Of a stretch of DNA of 6,639 bases, positions 1-6,233 are shown one piece after another. Below the pieces are notes generated by a model. That model did not search any database and was not told the DNA's origin. It saw nothing but the letters and a program-made list of their open reading frames with translations. Source of the stretch: Candidatus Sigynarchaeota archaeon. Its GTDB lineage: Archaea > Asgardarchaeota > Jordarchaeia > Jordarchaeales > Jordarchaeaceae. Numbering within the stretch: position 1 is the stretch's first letter; each line of letters begins with the position of its first letter. The DNA lies in assembly GCA_030587505.1 (NCBI GenBank), contig JAUQYY010000195.1, forward strand, positions 1 through 6,639, read 5' to 3'. The position numbers and the translations under genes are program-made.

Positions 1-21
1 CAGGCGAATCTTTCAGCTGTC

Positions 22-564
22 TTAGGTGGAAGGAAGATATCCCAGGTTTTCCAGCTTTTTGATTATCTTGTTCACGCTTTCTTCCACGCTCTCCTTGGAT
101 GTGTCTACCGTTACCTCCGGGTTTAGTGGTTCCTCGTAGGGATCTTGGATTCCGGTAAGGTCGTTTATTTCACCCCTCATCGCCTTCTCGTAGAGGCCCT
201 TTGGGTCTCTTCTTATGCATTCTTCTAGGGGGCACCTTACCCAGACCTCGACGAAGTTTCCTATCTGTTTTCTCGCGTGCTCCCTGAAGTTCCTGTACGG
301 GGAGATTAGGCCCACGATCACCGCTACCCCGTTTCTCACGAGGAGCTTGGCCACGTAGGCTACCCTCCTTGCGTGGGTTTCCCTGTCCTTCCTCGTGAAC
401 CCCAGGTCGGGGCTCAGGTTTCTTCTCACCTCGTCCCCGTCGAGAACCTCCACACGTAAACCCCTCCTCCTCAAGGCTTTTTCTAGGGTTCGTGCTATGG
501 TGGTTTTTCCCGATGCGGGTAGTCCGGTTAGCCAAACCCCGAAGCCTTCCCTCACCTTGATCAC
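22..564 (-). CDS. cysC: Adenylylsulfate (APS) kinase
   Basis: A 180-residue cytosolic kinase that phosphorylates the 3'-OH of APS with ATP to give PAPS, the universal sulfuryl donor. The P-loop GLPASGKT lies at residues 14-21. Other APS-kinase signatures are all present: LDGDEVR (41-47), GFTRKDRE (55-62), ISPYRNFR (87-94) with the conserved Ser at 88, DPKGLY (120-125) and GIQDPYEEP (138-146). Length is normal for a stand-alone CysC, and there is no fused sulfurylase domain. The start is GTG at 562-564, overlapping the TGA stop of the upstream AlkP-family gene (GTGA). No strong ribosome site sits close to it, which suggests translational coupling. It is the last gene of the operon visible here; only 21 bases remain after its TAA stop. 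Nothing looks damaged. Function is near certain from motifs. Confidence 0.96.
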   Translation of the reverse strand: MIKVREGFGVWLTGLPASGKTTIARTLEKALRRRGLRVEVLDGDEVRRNLSPDLGFTRKDRETHARRVAYVAKLLVRNGVAVIVGLISPYRNFREHARKQIGNFVEVWVRCPLEECIRRDPKGLYEKAMRGEINDLTGIQDPYEEPLNPEVTVDTSKESVEESVNKIIKKLENLGYLPST

Positions 565-1937
565 CAGGTTATGGTTTTCCCCTTCATCTCTTCTGGAACC
601 GGCACGTCTAGGATGCTTAGAACCGTGGGAGCTACGTCGAAGATGCTAAGGTTTTGGAGCTCCGTGCCGGTTTCGCTTTTGGGGTCGTAGAGGATGAACA
701 CTCCGTACTCTGAGTGCACAGCGTCGTCGGGTCCTGTGTCGTTTTCCGAGAGGTACAGGGTGTCGTATCCTATGGTTCCCGCAGACCTCCAGCTCAGATT
801 GTCCAGGTAGACTATCAGGTCGGGGGAGTCCCCGTTGAGCTCGTCGTAGATTTCCTCCGGCCTATAAATCCTGTTGTCGAATTTTTCCCCGTTGGGTCCG
901 TGTATCTGTTTAAGTTTTTCCGTTAGTTCGTCTAGTGTTTTTTCGTAGTCTTCGGGGGGAACTATTCCCTGGGGCTCTCTTCCCTCAACGTTTACGAATA
1001 TTCTGGCGTAGTAGCCTCCCCATCCCCACGCCTTTGTTTTGCTCCAGTCTATCTGGGATTCCTCCAGCCTTGCACCCCTCTCGGGTTTACCCTTTGTTGT
1101 TAGGTAGCCTTCTCTTATTAGCCACTGGTTTATGCAGAAGGCTCCCTTCATCCCCTTAGCTCCATGGTCTGACACCACCAACACCACTGTTTCGTCGTCC
1201 ACTAGGTTTAGTAGGTCACCTATCTCTCGGTCCAAGTATTTGTAGTACTCTTTGACCACGTTTTCGTACCTGTTGTTGGGAACATACTTCGGGTGTTCTC
1301 TGTCGAAAAACTTCCAGAACGCGTGGTGTATCCGGTCAAGGCCGATTTCGACAAAAACGAAGAGACTCCACTCCTTCTCCTGCATTAGATACTTTATCAC
1401 GTTGAAGTGCTGCCGGGTCATCTCGTACGTCTCTTTGAGAACCCTGTCTCTGTCCTCTGTTCTGAATTCTACGTCGAATATATACTCTCCGAACCTTGCT
1501 TCCAGTTCTCCTTTTAGTTCTTTGGGGTATGTATAGTCCTTGGTGGCGTCTGGGGTTATGAAGCAGGATACCATGCACCCGTTGACCGGTTTTGGAGGAT
1601 AGCTTGGGGGCACGCCAACCACGCAGGATCTGAGGCCTCTCTCCGATAGGATGTCCCAGACCGTCTTGTGTTTAATGGATCTGGAGCTGGCTATCCACAC
1701 GTCGTAGGAGTAGCTTTTCTTGTGTCGGAACCCGTACAGGCCGAGTGTTCCGGGGTCTCTGCTCGTCATCATGACCATCCAGGCTGGAATGGTTATCGGG
1801 GGGATGCAGGTTTTCAGTCTGCCGTGTACTCCGTGGCCGAGCATTTTCCTCAGGTTGGGTAGCTCATCCAGAAACTTTTCGAAAACCAGCTCGGGAGCAG
1901 CACAGTCCAATCCAATAATCAACACTTTTCTTGACAT
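561..1937 (-). CDS. AlkP-superfamily phosphohydrolase/phosphomutase, type I phosphodiesterase/nucleotide pyrophosphatase-like
   Basis: A 458-residue metalloenzyme of the alkaline phosphatase superfamily, resembling the group annotated as predicted phosphohydrolase or phosphomutase (COG3379-like, from memory). The expected two-metal site can be read: D11 in IIGLDCA, probable nucleophile T49 in ITIPAW, D201 and H205 in GLDRIHH, D257-H258 in VSDHG, and H408 in VHSEYG. The nucleophile is Thr, not the Cys/Ser of a sulfatase C/S-x-P-x-R motif, so sulfatase activity is unlikely. There is no signal peptide or membrane segment; the protein starts straight into the first beta strand, so it should be cytosolic. 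ATG is preceded by a strong GAGGTGA ribosome site inside the end of the DHH gene, 6 bp separate the two genes, and its stop overlaps the cysC start. That position ties it to sulfate activation, but its substrate is unknown. Confidence 0.88.
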   Translation of the reverse strand: MSRKVLIIGLDCAAPELVFEKFLDELPNLRKMLGHGVHGRLKTCIPPITIPAWMVMMTSRDPGTLGLYGFRHKKSYSYDVWIASSRSIKHKTVWDILSERGLRSCVVGVPPSYPPKPVNGCMVSCFITPDATKDYTYPKELKGELEARFGEYIFDVEFRTEDRDRVLKETYEMTRQHFNVIKYLMQEKEWSLFVFVEIGLDRIHHAFWKFFDREHPKYVPNNRYENVVKEYYKYLDREIGDLLNLVDDETVVLVVSDHGAKGMKGAFCINQWLIREGYLTTKGKPERGARLEESQIDWSKTKAWGWGGYYARIFVNVEGREPQGIVPPEDYEKTLDELTEKLKQIHGPNGEKFDNRIYRPEEIYDELNGDSPDLIVYLDNLSWRSAGTIGYDTLYLSENDTGPDDAVHSEYGVFILYDPKSETGTELQNLSIFDVAPTVLSILDVPVPEEMKGKTITW

Positions 1938-1943
1938 TTCTAT

Positions 1944-2984
1944 CTACTCACCTCTTAGCTTCGGTAACACCAGTTCTAGAAACCTTTTTGTTTCGTTCTT
2001 TGGCACAACCGCCGCAACCACCTCTCTTTTACCCCCAGCGCTGTATCCCAAACCCCTGGCGAAGTCGATTATTTCCTTGGAATCGAAGGGGGTGTTTCCC
2101 GCTCTAATGTACACTTGGTCTCGGTCCCGGAACCATCCGTGGTTCACAACTACCACTATGTTTTGGTTGTTTTTCCAGGCGAGGCGCCTCGTTATGGTGG
2201 AGGTGGTGTTGTAGGGAGTGTTTATCTCCCAGATGAGAATTCTACCCTCTGTGCGTGTTGGTTGCTTAGTTATCTGCTTCTCTACGTCTTCTCGGAGTTT
2301 TTCGAGATATTTGTTCCATGTTGGGTGTTCGAGTATCTCCTTTGGACTGTTTTTGAGCAGCACGAAGGGTGCTCTGAGGACCTCGCTTCTGTCTCCGACC
2401 TTGTAGCTTGAGTCTATTAGCTCAACCATCCTGAGAAGGTCGTCGAAGGTGAGTCCTAATCTTTCAGCGAATTCCTCTACTGTTGTGTAGATTTTCTTCT
2501 TGTTCTTGAGTCGGACCTCGTGGTCTCCTACGGCTCCGAGCACAGCTGGGAGATTTACCGGGTTGCCTAAGCACTCATTGACGAGCCACGATGCTGAGGG
2601 ATAGTTTTCTCCGTTTTCTTCTCCGATTAGGGGGTTGAAGTGGTGGACTTCTTCTATTCTGTCTTGGATGTGGTGGTCAAAGTAGAAGAGTTCAGCCTTG
2701 GAATCGTTTTTCAGTTTTATTATATTGTTTTTCGGAAGGTTCATGTCAACAACTATTATGAAATCGTATTTCTGTGAGCTTATTTCCTCTATCTCGCGGC
2801 TTTTCAGACAGTAGTTTCCGACGATTGGCGTGTAATTTCGGATAATCAGTCTCTTTTCCTTCTTTAGGTGTTCTAGAAATAGCGCTGCCGAGGATACGCC
2901 GTCCGTGTCCCAGTGGTGGAGAATTAAACCCTTCTTATAATTTTTGATCCGGCTAATCGCGGATTTACAATCTTCTGGAATCAT
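1944..2984 (-). CDS. DHH/DHHA1-type phosphoesterase, candidate PAP phosphatase/nanoRNase
   Basis: A 346-residue cytosolic DHH-family phosphoesterase. Metal-binding motifs are intact: HWDTD (24-28, motif I), the Asp at 80 in VVDMN (motif II), FDHH (102-105, the family-naming motif III) and GAVGDH (150-155, motif IV). The C-terminal domain carries a GGKREVVAA segment (317-325) resembling the DHHA1 glycine motif. This and the length fit NrnA/pAp-phosphatase-like proteins better than family II pyrophosphatases, which use DHHA2. It lies 7 bp after sat and 6 bp before the AlkP-family gene. Removal of PAP, released when sulfotransferases use PAPS, would fit the operon well; that is inference from context. 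Alternatives are an oligoribonuclease, a cyclic-dinucleotide phosphodiesterase or a RecJ-like nuclease. The N-terminal half is rich in Lys, Asn and Ile, with locally lower GC than its neighbours. Confidence 0.87.
   Translation of the reverse strand: MIPEDCKSAISRIKNYKKGLILHHWDTDGVSSAALFLEHLKKEKRLIIRNYTPIVGNYCLKSREIEEISSQKYDFIIVVDMNLPKNNIIKLKNDSKAELFYFDHHIQDRIEEVHHFNPLIGEENGENYPSASWLVNECLGNPVNLPAVLGAVGDHEVRLKNKKKIYTTVEEFAERLGLTFDDLLRMVELIDSSYKVGDRSEVLRAPFVLLKNSPKEILEHPTWNKYLEKLREDVEKQITKQPTRTEGRILIWEINTPYNTTSTITRRLAWKNNQNIVVVVNHGWFRDRDQVYIRAGNTPFDSKEIIDFARGLGYSAGGKREVVAAVVPKNETKRFLELVLPKLRGE
1948..1954 (-). promoter_or_regulatory. Strong ribosome binding site for the operon's AlkP-family gene
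   Basis: The minus strand reads GAGGTGA, a 7-base match to the archaeal anti-Shine-Dalgarno complement, with a 10-base spacer to the ATG at 1935-1937. It overlaps the last codons of the DHH gene and supports the chosen start. A weaker GTGGAG with the same 10-base spacer (2995-3000) precedes the DHH gene, and GAGG with a 7-base spacer (4139-4142) precedes sat. Ribosome sites on internal genes combined with a leaderless first gene is a common archaeal arrangement. Confidence 0.8.
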
Positions 2985-2991
2985 CTGATTT

Positions 2992-4131
2992 TTACTCCAC
3001 GAACGGATTTCCTGAACGTAGAATCACGTCAACCACTTCGGGGCGCATCATTTCCCTTGGTGGGCGCTGCCCCCTCCTGAGTAGTTCACGTATCCTCGTT
3101 CCGCTGAATTTTATGTGCTGCTCTTCTCCGTGGGGACAGATCTTCTCGTTTACAACTCCGCCGCACTTTTTGCAGTAGTAGAAGGTTTTGAAGAACAGGG
3201 GAATTATTCCAAGGTCGGGAAACTCGTCGAATATGTCTTGAGCAGCGTATGGGGGGTAGAAGTCACCGACCCCCGCGTGGTCTCTCCCCACTATGAAGTG
3301 GGTGCACCCGAAGTTTTTCCTCACAATCGCGTGGAACACGGCTTCTCTGGGTCCAGCGTACCTCATCTCAAAGGGTAGGATGCTCATAACCGCACGGTCT
3401 TTCAGGTAATAGTGTTCTATCAGGACGTTGTAGGCCTCAAGTATGACCTCGTCCCTGAAGTCACCCCTCTTCTTCCTTCCGATAACCGGGTTGATGAACA
3501 CCCCATCAACGAAGGTTAGAGCCGTTTTTTGCACGTATTCGTGTCCGAGGTGGGGAGCGTTTCTCGTCTGGAACCCGACAACGGTTCTCCACCCCTTCTC
3601 CTTGAACAGCACTCGGGTCTCCACAGGTCTCAGATTGTATTTCGAGAAGGGGGTTTCCATCTCCCTCACTAGAGTGATTTTCCCACCCACCAAAAGGTCT
3701 CCCATATCCCTCAGCTTGGCGACCCCGGGGTGCCTCACATCTAGGGTTCCGTAAACCTTCTGGGCGAATTCCTTTTTGTTGTACTTGTATACTTCCTCCA
3801 CCTGCATGAGTGCCAGGGGTCTATCCTTGTACGAGAGAGTGATCGCGTCTCCTATTCTTACATTAAGGTCATTGTGCACATCTAGGATTATTGGTAGCGT
3901 CCAAGGAAGGTCGTTGGAAAGCCTCTTCTCATCGAGAACGTTGGAGTAGTCTTCTTGTAGGAGAAAGCCTTCTAGGGGGCTGAACACCCCCTTGGCGATG
4001 TTCTCCGCGTCCTTGGCTTGTCCCTCGGTGATGTTTAGTGTTGGAAGCTCGCCTGCCTGCTCCAGGAACCTTTCTCTTTTGTGCTCTGGTACTTCCCTGT
4101 TTACGAGTCTTCCACCGTGAGGCTTTGGCAT
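2992..4131 (-). CDS. sat: Sulfate adenylyltransferase (ATP sulfurylase), homomeric Sat type
   Basis: A 379-residue cytosolic enzyme catalysing ATP + sulfate to APS + pyrophosphate, the first step of sulfate activation. The N-terminal PUA-like domain carries FSPLEGF (50-56). The catalytic domain has the nucleotide motif QTRNAPHLGHE (188-198), MRYAGPREA (256-264), GRDHAGVGDFY (282-292) and FSGTRIREL (342-350). A zinc-knuckle pattern, C320-x2-C323 with C332-x-H334, lies between the last two, as in many archaeal and bacterial Sat proteins. Length is normal and there is no fused APS kinase. ATG at 4129-4131 has a modest GAGG ribosome site and follows the ribbon-helix-helix gene by 30 bp. The product feeds CysC, encoded three genes downstream. 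A dissimilatory role is possible in principle, but the linked cysC points to PAPS synthesis. Confidence 0.97.
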   Translation of the reverse strand: MPKPHGGRLVNREVPEHKRERFLEQAGELPTLNITEGQAKDAENIAKGVFSPLEGFLLQEDYSNVLDEKRLSNDLPWTLPIILDVHNDLNVRIGDAITLSYKDRPLALMQVEEVYKYNKKEFAQKVYGTLDVRHPGVAKLRDMGDLLVGGKITLVREMETPFSKYNLRPVETRVLFKEKGWRTVVGFQTRNAPHLGHEYVQKTALTFVDGVFINPVIGRKKRGDFRDEVILEAYNVLIEHYYLKDRAVMSILPFEMRYAGPREAVFHAIVRKNFGCTHFIVGRDHAGVGDFYPPYAAQDIFDEFPDLGIIPLFFKTFYYCKKCGGVVNEKICPHGEEQHIKFSGTRIRELLRRGQRPPREMMRPEVVDVILRSGNPFVE

Positions 4132-4161
4132 CTGTTAACCCTCTCTCTTCTGGAAAGCGGT

Positions 4162-4401
4162 TTAGCCTAGGTATCCTAGGGCTCTGAGTCTCTCCTTCAC
4201 CCTCTCTTCGTCCTCTTTGCTGAAGGGTTCTCCTTCTTCTTCGTCTTCCTCCGCCACGATTTCGCGGAGCACGTAGGTAACGTAGCTTGAAACCGAGGTG
4301 AAACCCGTGTCTTTTATTCTCTCTTGGATTTTCTTGAACAGGGGTGTGGGTATGGAAACCGTTGTGAACTTCTTTTCCTTCTCAGGCACCTTAAACACCA
4401 A
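4162..4401 (-). CDS. Small ribbon-helix-helix protein with acidic linker and LRALGYLG tail, candidate operon regulator
   Basis: A 79-residue protein. Residues 11-18 (KFTTVSIP) look like the DNA-contacting beta strand of a ribbon-helix-helix fold, 18-33 the first helix and 36-52 the second, with GFTSVSSYV giving the usual turn-Ser-helix pattern. An acidic stretch follows (EEDEEEGE, 51-58), then a charged helix ending RLRALGYLG. The start is TTG at 4399-4401, immediately preceded in frame by TAA, so the gene cannot extend further; GTG at the next codon is the alternative. A BRE/TATA-like box about 25 bp upstream suggests a leaderless mRNA. As first gene of the sat-cysC operon it may be an autoregulator, but no DNA target is proven. 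It could instead be a protein-interaction module or an orphan antitoxin-like protein; no toxin gene is adjacent. Confidence 0.8.
   Translation of the reverse strand: MVFKVPEKEKKFTTVSIPTPLFKKIQERIKDTGFTSVSSYVTYVLREIVAEEDEEEGEPFSKEDEERVKERLRALGYLG
4166..4180. repeat. Perfect 15-bp hairpin at the end of the ribbon-helix-helix gene
   Basis: CCTAGG-TAT-CCTAGG: two copies of a 6-bp palindrome separated by 3 bp, forming both a direct and an inverted repeat. It spans the LGYLG codons and ends just before the TAA stop (4162-4164), about 35 bp before the sat start codon. It could be an RNA hairpin affecting sat expression or a DNA site. It may also arise by chance, because repeated Leu-Gly codons force part of it. 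Confidence 0.6.
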
Positions 4402-4420
4402 TTAATTAAATATAATTAAG

Positions 4421-4436
4421 GCTAAAAAGCTTTACC
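4421..4436 (-). promoter_or_regulatory. Archaeal BRE/TATA promoter for the sat-cysC operon
   Basis: The minus strand reads GGTAAA followed by GCTTTTTAG, a typical archaeal BRE plus TATA arrangement. The box centre is about 25 bp upstream of the TTG/GTG start at 4401/4398, the spacing expected when the transcript begins at or next to the start codon. No Shine-Dalgarno sequence lies between. The AT-rich run at 4401-4420 is too close to the start to serve as the TATA box of this gene. Confidence 0.6.
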
Positions 4437-4458
4437 CTTAGAAAATCTTTCCAATCAA

Positions 4459-4480
4459 GAAGAAAAAACAGAAAAAAGCG
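4459..4480 (-). terminator. Oligo-T terminator after the upstream AlkP-family gene
   Basis: Two TTTTTT runs on the minus strand (4472-4477 and 4463-4468), separated by CTG and followed by more pyrimidines, lie about 65-85 bp past the TAG stop of the 4544-6136 gene. Archaeal RNA polymerase terminates at such T tracts without needing a hairpin. With the promoter just downstream, this suggests the AlkP gene and the sat operon are separate transcription units, although read-through is possible. Confidence 0.5.
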
Positions 4481-4543
4481 GGTTTTAGAAAATTTCAAAC
4501 AGGAACCCTGGGCAAAGGAGGCCGAAGGAAAACCTGCCGAAAG

Positions 4544-6136
4544 CTATATCTTCTTTAGCTTTCTTAGCATTGTAATCTTTTTCCTCACAATGGCTCTCTC
4601 AACGTCAGCGTCGTGATACAAAATCTGCCTCCGCGCTATCTCGGAATCCTCCCTAAATATTTCGGTTAGGACCCTACCATCCATATCCCTGGGGATTGGT
4701 ACCTGAAACATGTGGAGTATTGTGGGAGCGAGGTCGTAGATTTTTGCGTTCTCCACCCTGCCTCCCTCTTTAATGTCCGGGCCATACGCTATGAAAATTC
4801 CCTGAAGTTTGTGATATGCTGACCAGACATCTTTCGAGTAGTCCCAGCAGCTTCTGAGTAGACTGTCGTATATTCTGTAGCCCTCGTTTGGCACCACAAT
4901 CAGATCAGGCGCAAGGTTTAGATGTTCTCCGTGATACAGCTCCTCTCTCCTTTTGACCGACGCGACTAGTTTTTCGCCGGTCTTTGGATTCCTTATCCTT
5001 TCTATTTCTTCGATTAGCCGTGTCCTTACCGCCTCGTACTCATCCGGGTCAAGTTTCGGGTTTAGGAATACGCCGCACTCGCCCACGTTTATGGCTTTTG
5101 TAGTGCCCCAGTCCACCTGCGTTACCAGGTAGGGGCTTGAAACCTCGTTGGGGAGCATCTTCTCTTGGAGGCTTATCAGTTTTTCTCGGGACATCAGACG
5201 CCTAAATATTCTGTCTAGTCCGAGCTTTTCGATTACCTGTGAGGTTCTCCTGTTGTACAGCCAGAGATTGGTTAGCACCATGTTAAAGAGGGATATGTCC
5301 AGGTAGCCTCTCTCCCAGAGCCACCTGTTGAGAGAGAAGGTTGCTTTTAAGCCAACGAAGCCGTGGTCGGACATCACAAAGATGTTGGTGTCCTCTCCAA
5401 GCTGGTTGAGCAGCTTTCCAATCTCTGCATCGATTATCCCCCAAATTCTTTCGATCACGTCTCCAAATTTTTCGTCCCGGTTTTCCATTTCTTTCCAGAA
5501 AAAGTGTTGTATAGCGTCGGTGTAGAAGATAGTGGTGTGAAGAAAGTCAGGCGAGTATTCGCGAAGCAGATATCTTGTTACCTCAAACCTCTTCTTGATT
5601 AGCTCCTCAACCTCCGAAACGAGTCTCTCCTTTCTGGGTAACTGGTACTTGGGGTCAAGAGTGTAGCCGCTCGGATTTATCCTATAGTCAAACTTTTCGA
5701 TTAGGATTTTTTTCAAACCCTTTGGGTAAGTGTAGTCGGAGGAATCAGACATCGGAAACCCGGAAACAACAAAGCCCTTAATCTTTTTTGGAGGACACAG
5801 AAGGGGAAGATTTATGACCCCGGAGGTTAGCCCCCACTCCCCCAAGTAGTCCCAAATCTCCCTGCTCCCAAAAGGATCAGAAGCCATAACCCTTAACTTC
5901 AGATTTTTAGCATCGAATCTACACCAGCTAAAGAGACCCAGCTTCCCGGGATTCTTTCCTGTAGAATAGGATTTCCAAGCTGGTGAGGTTGTAAAGGGAA
6001 GTGTACTCTGCAGGTCTCCCCAAACACCCTTTTCCACAAGAGTTTCGAGTGAAGGTAGCTGTCCCTGATTAATTAGCGGGGAAAGTATGTTCCATGTCGC
6101 TGCGTCTAAACCAATTACCAGGACCCGCAAAGCCAA
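4544..6136 (-). CDS. AlkP-superfamily phosphohydrolase/phosphomutase, longer paralogue
   Basis: A 530-codon paralogue of the enzyme at 561-1937. The metal-site pattern is the same: D11 in VIGLDAA, nucleophile T50 in TTSPAW, D207 and H211 in YTDAIQHF, D257-H258 in MSDHG, and H442 in AYHKLQG. No signal peptide or membrane segment is seen, so it is probably cytosolic, and no sulfatase signature is present. It differs from the paralogue by about 45 extra, mostly helical residues between RGYL (276-279) and VDWGTTKA (341-348), and by a basic tail of about 38 residues after DGRVL. No ATG or GTG lies in frame between the upstream stop (6158-6160) and the body of the gene. The first possible start is TTG at 6136. 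TTG at 6130 is better spaced (7 bases) from a GGTG ribosome-site match at 6138-6141, giving 528 residues. Substrate unknown. Confidence 0.86.
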   Translation of the reverse strand: MALRVLVIGLDAATWNILSPLINQGQLPSLETLVEKGVWGDLQSTLPFTTSPAWKSYSTGKNPGKLGLFSWCRFDAKNLKLRVMASDPFGSREIWDYLGEWGLTSGVINLPLLCPPKKIKGFVVSGFPMSDSSDYTYPKGLKKILIEKFDYRINPSGYTLDPKYQLPRKERLVSEVEELIKKRFEVTRYLLREYSPDFLHTTIFYTDAIQHFFWKEMENRDEKFGDVIERIWGIIDAEIGKLLNQLGEDTNIFVMSDHGFVGLKATFSLNRWLWERGYLDISLFNMVLTNLWLYNRRTSQVIEKLGLDRIFRRLMSREKLISLQEKMLPNEVSSPYLVTQVDWGTTKAINVGECGVFLNPKLDPDEYEAVRTRLIEEIERIRNPKTGEKLVASVKRREELYHGEHLNLAPDLIVVPNEGYRIYDSLLRSCWDYSKDVWSAYHKLQGIFIAYGPDIKEGGRVENAKIYDLAPTILHMFQVPIPRDMDGRVLTEIFREDSEIARRQILYHDADVERAIVRKKITMLRKLKKI

Positions 6137-6187
6137 ACACCACTTGCTGCAAGTAATTTATTTACAATATCGGCTAAACCAACATTT

Positions 6188-6212
6188 TTTAATAGTATTT
6201 CGGAAACTTTTT
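6188..6212 (-). repeat. 25-bp direct repeat, copy nearest the AlkP gene; carries a TATA-like box
   Basis: Matches 6341-6365 at 22 of 25 positions. On the minus strand the invariant core is CGAAATACTAT followed by one variable base and AAA, preceded by AAAAA and TTT blocks. The core reads as BRE (CGAAAT) plus TATA (ACTATTAAA). A transcript starting about 25 bp downstream, near 6167, would give the 4544-6136 gene a leader of about 30 bases containing its GGTG ribosome site. The AT-rich stretch at 6158-6170 is an alternative, closer TATA box. Confidence 0.6.
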
Positions 6213-6233
6213 TCTGTTTTTGTTGTTTTCTGG

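Noticed and set aside
561..1937. Annotation of the AlkP-family proteins as sulfatases, tempting next to sulfate genes
   Set aside because: The C/S-x-P-x-R formylglycine motif is absent from both; the nucleophile position is Thr (T49 or T50). They also lack signal peptides.
1720..2214. Long plus-strand frame opposite the DHH/AlkP junction, and similar ones at 3443-3754 and 1252-1536
   Set aside because: These are shadows of well-supported genes on the minus strand, with no recognisable domain or ribosome site.
1944..2984. DHH protein as a family II inorganic pyrophosphatase to pull the Sat reaction
   Set aside because: The C-terminal GGKREVVAA segment resembles DHHA1, not the DHHA2 domain of family II pyrophosphatases. 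The idea is not fully excluded without a structure.
4162..4401. Toxin-antitoxin module with the ribbon-helix-helix protein as antitoxin
   Set aside because: The neighbouring genes are sat and an AlkP enzyme; no small toxin-like gene is adjacent.
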